Assembly (NCBI RefSeq): GCF_001613205.1
Contig: NZ_BDBX01000056.1
Span: forward strand, 1 to 57,543
Direction: 5' to 3'
DNA length: 57,543 bases
DNA from: Nocardia sienata NBRC 100364
Lineage (GTDB): Bacteria > Actinomycetota > Actinomycetes > Mycobacteriales > Mycobacteriaceae
The position numbers and the translations under genes were made by a program. This document shows, piece after piece, positions 34,995-42,599 of this stretch. The notes beneath the pieces were generated by a model. It did not search any database, was not told the DNA's origin, and saw only the letters and a program-made list of their open reading frames with translations. The stretch's first letter is position 1. Every line of letters starts with the position of its first letter.

Positions 34995-35411
34995 CTACGC
35001 GCCGGGATAGTTCATGTAGAACGGCTCCCACTGGTGACCATCGGGGTCCAGGAAGGTCCGGCCGTGCATCCCGACCTGCGCCTCCTGGGCCTGCTTGTCC
35101 GTATTGATCTCCTCGGTACCCCCCGCGGCCACCGCGGCCGCGGTCAGCCGGTCGACCTCTTCGGCACTGCTCAGAGACAGCGCGTACGCGGCACCGGCCG
35201 CGGCCCGGGTATCGGCGATCGGACGCCGGCTGAAGGTGGCGAAATGCCGGTGGGTGAGCAGCATCAGGCAGATGTTGTCGTCGACCACGATGCAGGCGGC
35301 ATTGTCGTCGGTGAAATCGTCGTTGACCTTCCACCCGAGCGCCTCGTAGAAGTTCTTGGACCGTCCCAGGTCGGTGACGGGTAGGTTCACGAAAATCATC
35401 TTGCTGCTCAC
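34995..35411 (-). CDS. VOC/glyoxalase-family protein
   Basis: A 138-residue vicinal-oxygen-chelate fold protein: two beta-alpha-beta-beta-beta units, the first starting MIFVNLPVTDLGRSKNFYEALGWKV, the second including the AAALSLSSAEEVDRLTAAAVAAGG-like helix and ending FLDPDGHQWEPFYMN. Such small proteins are lyases, dioxygenases or antibiotic-binding proteins; the substrate is not evident. The GTG start at 35411 has AAGGA upstream. It is divergent from the sigma factor gene with a 300-base spacer, so the sigma factor may control it. Confidence 0.85.
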   Translation of the reverse strand: MSSKMIFVNLPVTDLGRSKNFYEALGWKVNDDFTDDNAACIVVDDNICLMLLTHRHFATFSRRPIADTRAAAGAAYALSLSSAEEVDRLTAAAVAAGGTEEINTDKQAQEAQVGMHGRTFLDPDGHQWEPFYMNYPGA

Positions 35412-35442
35412 GGTTTCGGTCCTTTCGGAAGGGTGGTCTGCG

Positions 35443-35469
35443 TTTCGCCGGCTGCCTTTCGCCGGCTGC
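35443..35469. repeat. 13-bp direct repeat in the sigma/VOC divergent promoter
   Basis: TTTCGCCGGCTGC occurs at 35443-35455 and 35457-35469, a 14-base period. It lies just upstream of the VOC gene start and may be a binding site. Confidence 0.6.
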
Positions 35470-35691
35470 AGAGGTTCAGACGCGGACCGACCCGGAAAAT
35501 AATCGGTGCCGGACCGATCCCACCGAGCGACGCTCGCCGGCGGTCTCGACCCCCCGCGCAGCGGAGCCGACCCGGCCGAAGCCGGCGGCGCAGTCGACCG
35601 GGGCGTGGCGGACTGTGACAACCGGGCCTGGGGACGCCTCCGTGAAACCGAGCGAAAAAGGCGCGTTTCATCCTCTGTTCACATGTCGGTG

Positions 35692-35706
35692 CACTGTGCC
35701 ACAGTG
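35692..35706. promoter_or_regulatory. nested palindromes just before the sigma factor start
   Basis: CACTGTG-C-CACAGTG is a perfect palindrome, and GTGCCA-cag-TGGCAC (35696-35710) overlaps it. Both end within six bases of the sigma factor ATG at 35713, a place where a bound repressor or an RNA hairpin would block expression. Confidence 0.4.
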
Positions 35707-35712
35707 GCACCC

Positions 35713-36717
35713 ATGAGCGAGCAGACCGGCACTGTCGACGCCGATGTCATGAGATCCTTCGAGGTGCACAGGCGGGAATTGTGCGCCTACGCCTACCGCA
35801 TGCTGGGCTCGTCCTTCGAAGCCGAGGACGCCGTCCAGGACGCATTCACCCGAGCCTGGAAGTCCTACGACTCCTTCGAGGGCCGGGCCAGCCTGCGTTC
35901 CTGGCTCTACAAGATCACCACCAATATCTGCCTGGATATGCTCGACGGCCCGCAGCGCCGGGCGCGGCCGATGGATCTGTCCGGCCCGTCGACACCGGAC
36001 CGGCCCCTGCCGGCCCCCCAGCCGGACTACGTCTGGGTCGAGCCCATCCCCAACTCGCTCGCGTTCGGCGCGGACCCCGCCGAGCACGCCACCGCCAAGG
36101 ACAGCCTGCGGCTGGCATTCGTCGCCGCCTGCCAGCATCTGCCCGCCACGCAGCGCGCCATCCTGATCATGCGCGAGGTCCTGCGCTTCTCCGCCAACGA
36201 GACCGCCGAGGCGCTCACCATGAGCACCGCCTCGGTGAACAGTGCCCTGCAGCGGGCCCGCGCCACCTTGAGCAAGGTCAAGCCGGCCGATACCGATACC
36301 TACGACGAAACCGACGAAGACCAGCGCAAAATGGTCGAGGATTTCGTAACGGCGTTCGAGTCCTACGATATGGACGCCCTCACCTCGCTGCTGAAGAGCG
36401 ATGTGGCGCTGTCCATGCCGCCCTTCGATCTCTGGATTTCCGGGCCCGAGAACGTGGCCGCCTTCATGCTCGGCACCGGTGCGGCCTGCCGGAATTCGCG
36501 GTTGGTCCCGCTGGCCGGAGCCAACGGCCATCCCGCGTTCGGCCACTACAAGCCGAGCGGCGAGCCGGGCCGGTGGACACCGTGGTCGATCACGGTGCTG
36601 GAAATGCGCGACGGCGTGATCGCCGGCCTCAATTTCTTCCTCGACACCGAGCGCCTGTTCCCGCTGTTCGACCTGCCACCGGAATGGACGGAGGAACCGG
36701 TAGGCGAATCGGCCTGA
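35713..36717 (+). CDS. ECF-type sigma factor with C-terminal SnoaL-like domain (SigG-like)
   Basis: A 334-residue sigma-70 family protein. Region 2 (about 10-80, with AYRMLGSSFEAEDAVQDAFTRAW) and region 4 (about 135-195, LPATQRAILIMREVLRFSANETAEALTMS) are clear. The last about 130 residues form a SnoaL/NTF2-like domain (from about 205, VEDFVTAFESYDMDALTSLL). Sigma factors of this build (SigG, SigJ and ECF41-like types) use the fused domain, not a separate anti-sigma factor, to control activity. Start ATG 35713 is preferred; an in-frame ATG lies ten codons upstream. A divergent VOC gene is a plausible target. Confidence 0.87.
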   Translation: MSEQTGTVDADVMRSFEVHRRELCAYAYRMLGSSFEAEDAVQDAFTRAWKSYDSFEGRASLRSWLYKITTNICLDMLDGPQRRARPMDLSGPSTPDRPLPAPQPDYVWVEPIPNSLAFGADPAEHATAKDSLRLAFVAACQHLPATQRAILIMREVLRFSANETAEALTMSTASVNSALQRARATLSKVKPADTDTYDETDEDQRKMVEDFVTAFESYDMDALTSLLKSDVALSMPPFDLWISGPENVAAFMLGTGAACRNSRLVPLAGANGHPAFGHYKPSGEPGRWTPWSITVLEMRDGVIAGLNFFLDTERLFPLFDLPPEWTEEPVGESA

Positions 36718-36775
36718 GCTTCGGACCGACGCGGTCGACGCCGAGGGACCGCACCGTTATAGTCCGAACTCATGA

Positions 36776-37102
36776 GTGACCCTGGGGGGGACTCCCGGCC
36801 TGCCGGATGTGTCGGTTGTGCCCGAGGAGGTTCGTAATGTCGGTAAATATGTGTTCGGTCTGGCGGATGCGTTACGTCAGGCATTGACGTCCGCTGCTTC
36901 CGAGGTCGATTCGCTGACCGACGGTTCTTGGGTCGGCGACGACGCCGCCGAGTTCGCGACGGGATGGTCCGATGTGCGCGACGGCGGGGCGCGGATCATC
37001 GACGCACTGACCGGCATGGCCGAAACGCTGGGTGTCAACGCCGACACCTTCGAGGCCACCGACGACGGTACCGCCGACGGTATCAGCAGCTTGAGGTTGT
37101 GA
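36776..37102 (+). CDS. WXG100-like type VII secretion protein (N terminus uncertain)
   Basis: A protein of about 108 residues, all helical, with the W-x-G turn WVG at about 52-54 (DGSWVGDDAAEFATGW), as in ESAT-6/CFP-10 relatives that are exported as heterodimers. The frame used begins at GTG 36776. An ATG at 36772 would give the more natural MSDPGGTPGLPDVSV start if the run of seven G at 36784-36790 had six; as written that frame stops early. So the N terminus is either GTG-initiated, frameshifted or mis-sequenced. The next gene overlaps by four bases. Confidence 0.78.
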   Translation: MTLGGTPGLPDVSVVPEEVRNVGKYVFGLADALRQALTSAASEVDSLTDGSWVGDDAAEFATGWSDVRDGGARIIDALTGMAETLGVNADTFEATDDGTADGISSLRL

Positions 37103-37404
37103 GCACCGTGCCCTCGGAGTTCCAGGTCGATCTCGACCATCTCGACCACATCGTCGGCAAACTGAACGGTTTGGCCGGCTTTCTCAGCGACAACCTCGAC
37201 GATATCGACGACAAAGTGGCGGCCTTGCAGGGCACCGGCTGGGAAGGTCTTGCGGCACAGGCGTATGCCGATGCACATCGCCAATGGTCGTCCGGCGCCC
37301 GCGAGTTCGCCGACGGGGTCCGCACAGTCGCCGAGGCAGCGCAGGCGGCCCACGACCGGTACACCCGCGCGATCGATCTGAACAGCAGGATGCTGCGTGG
37401 GTGA
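37099..37404 (+). CDS. WXG100 family type VII secretion protein
   Basis: A 101-residue helical hairpin protein: helix, TGWEGLAAQ turn with W-x-G at about 48-50, helix. It follows a similar protein with a GTGA overlap, the usual arrangement of ESX heterodimer genes. It also overlaps the downstream toxin gene by eight bases, so all three are one translational unit. The likely role is to chaperone or target the large protein to a type VII secretion system; no ESX core genes (eccC, eccD, mycP) are in this window. Confidence 0.85.
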   Translation: MSTVPSEFQVDLDHLDHIVGKLNGLAGFLSDNLDDIDDKVAALQGTGWEGLAAQAYADAHRQWSSGAREFADGVRTVAEAAQAAHDRYTRAIDLNSRMLRG

Positions 37405-38899
37405 CCCGCTCCGGATCGACTGGCAAATCTACTACGACGCCGCGAAGAAATGCCATGACCTGGCCACCGCGCTACGTGCCGCCGACAAACCGGTCCACGA
37501 TGCGGTCAAGGGCCAGTGCGCCGGTATGGCCGGAGACGCGCCCGGCTGCAAGGAGTGGGGCCAAGCCTACGATCAGTCCGCGCAGAGAACGATGCAGGCG
37601 TGCACGAACCTGGCGGACGCGCTCTCGAACTTCGGGTACGTGCTGTACGCGACCGGATACAACTACGGCATCAACGCCAAGGCGAATCCCGCACCACCGC
37701 GCCCGCAGATCCAGGAAATGACCGAGCACAAGGTCAGCATCCCGACCTCGGTGCGGGACAACGGCCTCGGCATCGATCACCACGGCGGCGTCCAGGAACT
37801 CTTCGACGCACTCATCGCCCGCATCATGAACGAGTTCGGCAAACTACCCAACGGTGATGTGGAGGGTCTCGCCAAGGCCGCCCAGACCTGGCAGACATTC
37901 GCCGGACACGACACGGTCACCGGGGCCGCGGGGCGGATCAGCGCGATCGTGGCGCTGTTCGACCCCGTCCAGGATAAAACCAACCTCCAGCCGATCCTCG
38001 ACCATCTAGAAACTCTCCGCGGCGGCGCCGACCAATTGGTCGCCGCTACCCAGAACCTCGCCACACCTGTCGGCGACTATCACTCCGGAATGGTCGAAGT
38101 CCGGGAGGAGATCGGCAGGCAGATCACCAACACCGAATGGGCAGTGGGTATCACGGTAGTCGCCGCCGCCGCAGCAGCATTCTTCACCTGGGGAGCGTCG
38201 GCTGCCGCGGCCGGCGGTGGAGTGACCGTGATGGTAGGCCATTGCATCAACGCGATCCGCTCCGCCTACCAAGCCAGCCGACTGTTCAAAGCAGTCGGAC
38301 TCGCGACCGCGGTCGCCGGAGCCGTCGGCACCGTCAAAGCCTTCGACGGAGTTCCCGACCTCGGCAGCACCCTCACCTCCCTCGGCGCCATCATCGCCAT
38401 GAAAGTCCTCATCGACGATGACGGGACGGGCCACAGCCCCGGAAATTCCAGCAATACACCCGGAAGCAGTGACTATCAACGCCGCCTCGATGAACTGGCG
38501 AAAGATCCCGCGAAGAACGGGAACGTCAATCCCCAGTCTCAACGAGAGGCCGAGGTTGGCCTCGCAGCGGAGCATGACGGCCAACTCGTTGGTCCTATTA
38601 CCAGAGCTCAGCCCGGTCCGAATGGAGAAGACCAGGGCGAATTCGTAGATGCCAACGGCCAACGCTGGGATGTCAAGAGCTCACCTGACCATCAGCCCAG
38701 CTATCGACCTGACGCCGGCAAGGAGATTCCTAACCCTCAAACTGATGATAAGTTTGTCAAGATGATCGAAAAGGACCTCGCAACAGGAGAAAATGTTCTT
38801 ATCGATCCAGATGGAATGACACCTGCGAGGAAGATTCATTTGGAACAACTGGTATCGAATCGACCTGAGTGGCAAGGAAAGGTGGTTTGGGGTCGATGA
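37397..38899 (+). CDS. type VII-secreted polymorphic toxin, probable PD-(D/E)XK-type nuclease C terminus
   Basis: A 500-residue protein. The N-terminal about 240 residues are helical, like ESX substrate domains (IDWQIYYDAAKKCHDLATAL). A hydrophobic Ala-rich region is at about 248-340. A Gly/Ser/Pro linker (about 343-360) leads to a C-terminal module of about 140 residues. That module has REAEVGLAAEHDG, then GEFVDANGQRWDVKSS: D418 and D425-x-K427 look like a (D/E)XK nuclease site with an upstream Glu (384 or 386). CDI and T7 toxins often end in such domains. The last third is poorer in G+C. It follows a WXG100 pair and overlaps the pentapeptide-repeat gene by ATGA. Nuclease activity is inferred. 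Confidence 0.68.
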   Translation: MGDPLRIDWQIYYDAAKKCHDLATALRAADKPVHDAVKGQCAGMAGDAPGCKEWGQAYDQSAQRTMQACTNLADALSNFGYVLYATGYNYGINAKANPAPPRPQIQEMTEHKVSIPTSVRDNGLGIDHHGGVQELFDALIARIMNEFGKLPNGDVEGLAKAAQTWQTFAGHDTVTGAAGRISAIVALFDPVQDKTNLQPILDHLETLRGGADQLVAATQNLATPVGDYHSGMVEVREEIGRQITNTEWAVGITVVAAAAAAFFTWGASAAAAGGGVTVMVGHCINAIRSAYQASRLFKAVGLATAVAGAVGTVKAFDGVPDLGSTLTSLGAIIAMKVLIDDDGTGHSPGNSSNTPGSSDYQRRLDELAKDPAKNGNVNPQSQREAEVGLAAEHDGQLVGPITRAQPGPNGEDQGEFVDANGQRWDVKSSPDHQPSYRPDAGKEIPNPQTDDKFVKMIEKDLATGENVLIDPDGMTPARKIHLEQLVSNRPEWQGKVVWGR

Positions 38900-39558
38900 A
38901 CAGTAAGAGCGATCACTCTGATGCGCGTGTGCGAATTTGGCCTGAAAATGCTCGTGCGCGGCAAACGCTGGTGGAATACTTGGATGCGCTGGCCGACCAC
39001 CCTTCGAGAGACCTGACAGTAGACATTTTGCTAGCCGCAGACGAATGCGATTTCACCGGCGCTGACCTCTCCGGGTTGTTCTTGCAGGGCGCCGCGCTGA
39101 ACGAGGCGAATTTTCGGGGCGTTCGGGTAATCGAGGCCGACTTGTACCAGTCCTGGCTCAGATACGCAAACCTGGATGGAGCCGACCTGTCCCGGTCGGA
39201 TCTCCGGAAGGTACAGGCGACCGGATGCTCGGGGGTCGGAGTTGTTTTAAATGGAGCTCAGTTACAGGGAGCGTCTTTCGATGATGCCGATTTACACCAT
39301 GCATTATTGCGTGGTGCAAATCTTCATTCTGCCAGTTTTTCGGGCGCAAACCTGACCGGCGCAGATCTACGGGACTGCAACCTAGGTTCGACAGATTTCG
39401 ATGGCTGCAGGCTTGCAGATGCACTACTGAGCAATGCACGTGGGAAAATATTTGGACCGGTAGACATCGGAGTGACCGAACCGAATCTGATTTCCGGGCC
39501 ATCCCTGGATTCCTGGCTCGCCGATCAGGGTGCCCATGAGGTCCATGTTTACCGATAA
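38896..39558 (+). CDS. pentapeptide-repeat protein, probable immunity protein
   Basis: A 220-residue protein. After an N-terminal helical part (about 1-45) comes a run of pentapeptide repeats from about 47 to 175 (DFTGADLSGLFLQGAALNEA, later GANLHSASFSGANLTGADL), which fold as a right-handed beta helix. Such proteins can mimic DNA or shield targets. The ATG overlaps the toxin's stop (ATGA), exactly where an immunity gene belongs, and its lower G+C matches the toxin tail. No signal peptide, so it acts in the cytoplasm. An upstream in-frame GTG (38869) is possible but inside the toxin gene. Immunity function is inferred from position. Confidence 0.75.
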   Translation: MNSKSDHSDARVRIWPENARARQTLVEYLDALADHPSRDLTVDILLAADECDFTGADLSGLFLQGAALNEANFRGVRVIEADLYQSWLRYANLDGADLSRSDLRKVQATGCSGVGVVLNGAQLQGASFDDADLHHALLRGANLHSASFSGANLTGADLRDCNLGSTDFDGCRLADALLSNARGKIFGPVDIGVTEPNLISGPSLDSWLADQGAHEVHVYR

Positions 39559-39654
39559 CGACTGATAGAAATCTCGGACCTGACGTGCCTACTCGGTACC
39601 GGCGTGGAAGTCGATCCCGCCGGTTTGTCCGATACCCGCGCGCGGGCGAACCCT

Positions 39655-40090
39655 GGCGAAATATCTGGATGCGCTGGCCGATGTCGAGCGTGATGTGCTT
39701 CAACTCGCCGCCCTCGAGCGGCACGGCGAAATAATGAAGCTGCCGGGGGCGGGTGGGCAGTCTGCTTGTACCAGGCGCCTTGGCCGGTCAGTCGAGCCTT
39801 TCTCGGAGCACGGTGGTGGGCTATATCGGGTTGCTGTAATGGGTTTTCCGAGGACAAGTCCGAAGTCGATGTGGCGCTGGAGACTCCCGACGCCGTGTCG
39901 TCGGCGTGGAGGTCAAGGCCGGGCAACCGTCCGGACCGGGGACCTCACCGGTCTGCGCAACCTCGCACAGAAACTGTACGACAAGTTGGTCGCGGGTTAC
40001 ATCCTCTACACCGGCGAACAGACCCTGCCATAGGGCCCAAGCTACGGGCGGACCCGATGGACGCCCTCTGGCGGCTCGCTCTATGGCTGT
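39655..40090 (+). pseudogene. decayed DUF4143-type AAA ATPase remnant
   Basis: Pieces of one protein appear in successive frames: KYLDALADVERDVLQLAALE (about 39655-39725), LAGQSSLSRSTVVGYIGLL (about 39775-39838, then TAA), and VRTGDLTGLRNLAQKLYDK followed by VAGYILYTGEQTLP (about 39928-40034). A last piece, IGPKLRADPMDALWRLALW, follows in another frame. The order and wording fit the C-terminal half of the DUF4143 ATPases, but several indels and stops destroy the frame and the N-terminal ATPase domain is missing. It is a relic bordering the toxin module. Confidence 0.7.
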
Positions 40091-40146
40091 GTCTCACCGG
40101 CCCGAATACAAGCCGGGGCCACAGGGCCGAATCTCCGAGTTGTGGG

Positions 40147-40353
40147 CTACGGCCGGTCGAACCGGCCGGAACGGGCACCGGCGGCAAAGGCGTTCCAGGC
40201 CTCGGAGGTGAAGGCGAGAGCTGGGCCGCCGCGATCCTTGGAGTCGCGCACACCCACCACGCCTCCCTTGATGAACGCGACCTCGACACACTCCTGGCTG
40301 CCACCGCTGTAGCTGCTCTTGAACCACCGAGCTTCGGATAGATAAGCGCTCAC
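40147..40353 (-). CDS. DUF397 domain protein
   Basis: A 68-residue protein with the DUF397 pattern: ARWFKSSYSGGSQECVEVA, then VGVRDSKDRGGPALAFTSEAWNAF. It starts at GTG 40353, overlapping the stop of the upstream XRE regulator by four bases. DUF397 genes paired with XRE/DUF5753 regulators are numerous in actinomycetes; some are developmental or metabolic switches in Streptomyces. The molecular role is unknown. Confidence 0.9.
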   Translation of the reverse strand: MSAYLSEARWFKSSYSGGSQECVEVAFIKGGVVGVRDSKDRGGPALAFTSEAWNAFAAGARSGRFDRP

Positions 40354-41228
40354 CCTGCGAACTCCCTTGCCTTCTCGCGAAGCAGCTTCCTGCTGTCCGG
40401 AAGATCCAACGCTACCCGTCGCAGCCCCATGTGCGCTTGGCGATAGCGATCCACCACTACTGGATCATCGAAGTACATCGCCCCGGTGTAGCCCTCGGCG
40501 TACACCACAGGTGGCTCGCCGGACTCCCCTGTCGACACCGCTTCGAACTCGAGAATGATGAATGGCCCGGTCAAGTCTCCCAGCGGGAGTCCCCTGGTGA
40601 ACGGGAGAACCCGGATCGAGACATTCGTACATGTCCCCACGTCCGCCAAATGCCTGAGTTGCGTTGCCATGATGCGGCGGCTCCCAACGACCCTGTGCAG
40701 CGCAGACTCGTCCAGAAGCACGTCTATCGGCAATGGATCCGACTTCTTGGTTATTTGAATCTGACGCCGTATCCGCATCTCAACCCGTCGGACGATCTCA
40801 CTGTCCGGCTCGGACGGGTGCGCGAGCCGGGTCACGGTTCGCGCGTAGTCTGGTGTCTGCAGCAGTCCAGGGACGATTTCCGCGAAGGAAGTCAACTTCA
40901 CCGCCGCTGCTTCCAGCCCCATGTACACATCGAAGTTCAGCGGAATCAGATCGCCGTACTGGTGCCACCAGCTCTTGGTGTTGCCCTGTTGGGCGAGACC
41001 TTTCAGAGCGTCGATCGTGGTTTCGTCGGCGCCGCATACACGGCAGATCGCTTCGATATCCCAGAGCCGAATCCGGTCCGCCGCTCCTGTTTCCAGGCGT
41101 TGCACAGTGGTGGCGCCGCGTTCGATACGCCGCGCCAGTTCCGCGATTGTGAGCCCGGCGCCCTGCCGTAGGTCCCGCAGATATCGCCCCACTTGGCGAC
41201 GCGGAAGGGTCGAGCCGATATCTGCCAT
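40350..41228 (-). CDS. XRE-family regulator with DUF5753 domain
   Basis: A 292-residue protein. The N-terminal helix-turn-helix (about 10-65, GAGLTIAELARRIERGATTVQRLETG) is joined to a DUF5753 domain (about 90-285, GLLQTPDYARTV, then VRVLPFTRG-like strand and EGYTGAMYFDDPVVVDRY). ATG 41228 places the HTH at the usual distance. It forms a two-gene unit with the DUF397 gene. The long divergent region to the small genes at 41745 suggests it may regulate them. Confidence 0.92.
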   Translation of the reverse strand: MADIGSTLPRRQVGRYLRDLRQGAGLTIAELARRIERGATTVQRLETGAADRIRLWDIEAICRVCGADETTIDALKGLAQQGNTKSWWHQYGDLIPLNFDVYMGLEAAAVKLTSFAEIVPGLLQTPDYARTVTRLAHPSEPDSEIVRRVEMRIRRQIQITKKSDPLPIDVLLDESALHRVVGSRRIMATQLRHLADVGTCTNVSIRVLPFTRGLPLGDLTGPFIILEFEAVSTGESGEPPVVYAEGYTGAMYFDDPVVVDRYRQAHMGLRRVALDLPDSRKLLREKAREFAG

Positions 41229-41744
41229 GACACAACCTGCTTTCCCTCGATCACGCCCTTGAATTCGTTCTGACCGGTCCGGTCGTGTCATCCCCCATGC
41301 CGCCCCGGCGCCCGCCGATAGTCGCACCGGTTCGGGCCGGAATACAACTACCCCAACGAGAACCGTTCCTTCCCGGAAGGACACTTCCACCCTGGAACAG
41401 CTGGCCGCCGGACGACCATATCTATCGCGGCAATTCCACCACACCCGGTGTCCTCGCGACCTCAGTTGTCGTCGGGCACAGAAGTTGGCGGGAACCCGGC
41501 AGAGCTTCCGGTAACCCACCTGTTCTGGCTCGAGCCGATATCCACAACCGGGATCCGTTTTCTTTGGATGCGTTCGTTTCGATCCATGGATGAGCGCCAG
41601 GCGAGTAGCGGATTGCGTTCTCGGCCTTTGGCGCAAATCCCTCGGATCACTCGCTGCGCCTCTGGATCGACGGTGGATCCGCTCTACTGGGGCCCGGCAG
41701 AAAGCACGGCCCCAATGAGAATCGATCGACGATCGGAGGCAACC
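41229..41744. other. divergent intergenic region without a supported gene
   Basis: About 516 bases between the XRE regulator and the 41745 gene. Frames here are open but have no ribosome site and no recognisable motif. It should contain promoters for both directions; no clear hexamers or palindromes were seen. Confidence 0.4.
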
Positions 41745-42008
41745 ATGCCTGGGACCCACACCGAGCGGCCCGAGACGTGGGCACCCGCGCTACCGCAGCG
41801 AACGCCGCCCAGCCACCGGACGAAAGAGGCGGCGGCGCGACTCTGGCGGGCGGCCGAGCGCCACGACCTCGGCGTGCTCGAACGAGTTGCCCGCAGCCTG
41901 CGCGACCTCGACACCGGTAGCGGATACCAGACCCGTACCCAGCACGAGATCGATGGAGTCATCGCCCGATACCGCGCGGCCCATCCCGAGGCTCGGCATG
42001 ACCGTTGA
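41745..42008 (+). CDS. 87-residue protein, unknown
   Basis: A small charged protein, helical from about residue 25 (TKEAAARLWRAAERHDLGVLERVARSLRDLDTG), ending AAHPEARHDR. GGAGG precedes the ATG at good spacing. It has no signal or membrane segment and no family I recognise. It overlaps the next gene by 11 bases, so the two are translated together. The position opposite an XRE/DUF397 pair is common for such small actinobacterial genes. Confidence 0.68.
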   Translation: MPGTHTERPETWAPALPQRTPPSHRTKEAAARLWRAAERHDLGVLERVARSLRDLDTGSGYQTRTQHEIDGVIARYRAAHPEARHDR

Positions 42009-42453
42009 CACCTGCGATCTGCACACCGGACCCTGGGTCCCGCTGGTCGCGCTCGCCATTGACCGCCACGACACGGAGGAACTCGTTATCCGGTGTCCCG
42101 AATCGCTGTTCTGCCTGCGCGGCGCACTGGTCACCGGTGGGCAGATCGCGCCGCATTTCCGTAACGTCGCCGGTCTGTGTCCATGGATCGGGGTGGGAGT
42201 ACGCCACACCGCGCCTCCGTGCGGTTGCGAGCCGTTCATCACCACACGGCAACTTCGCATAGTCACCCATCACGGCAGGACACCGTGGGGGCCGATCGCC
42301 TCGATCGGCTGCCCCGGTGGATGCCGGGAATTCGCACCGGTCCAGAGCGGCCGCATCGGTCCGCACGGCCATCGCCCGTGCCCCTGGACCGGTATCCGGG
42401 TGATCGAGAAGGGTTTGTATCCACCACTGCTCACCGCCCAGGACCACCGGTGA
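41998..42453 (+). CDS. cysteine-rich 151-residue protein, unknown
   Basis: The product has about nine Cys, several in patterns reminiscent of metal sites: TCDLH near the start, IRCPESLFCLRG, GLCPWIG, PPCGCEP, GCPGGC and RPCPW near the end. There is no signal peptide, so a zinc or iron-sulfur protein in the cytoplasm is more likely than a disulfide protein. It overlaps the 87-residue gene by 11 bases. No family is recognised. Codon use looks like its neighbours. Confidence 0.65.
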   Translation: MTVDTCDLHTGPWVPLVALAIDRHDTEELVIRCPESLFCLRGALVTGGQIAPHFRNVAGLCPWIGVGVRHTAPPCGCEPFITTRQLRIVTHHGRTPWGPIASIGCPGGCREFAPVQSGRIGPHGHRPCPWTGIRVIEKGLYPPLLTAQDHR

Positions 42454-42490
42454 ACGCGGCGTTCCCTCGAGCTACTGCGCAGGCGACACA

Positions 42491-42555
42491 CGTTCGGGCA
42501 ACGCGTGCGAGACACGGTCGGGCAATGCGTGCGAGATGCGGTCGGCAGGGCGCGG
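42491..42555. repeat. 24-bp tandem repeat between convergent genes
   Basis: CGTTCGGGCAACGCGTGCGA and the following bases (42491-42514) recur with few changes at 42515-42538, then a partial third copy. The repeat lies between the stops of the Cys-rich gene and espG. Confidence 0.7.
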
Positions 42556-42599
42556 ATCGCGTCCGATACACGATGACACCGGCGCATCCCGGTAACCCG

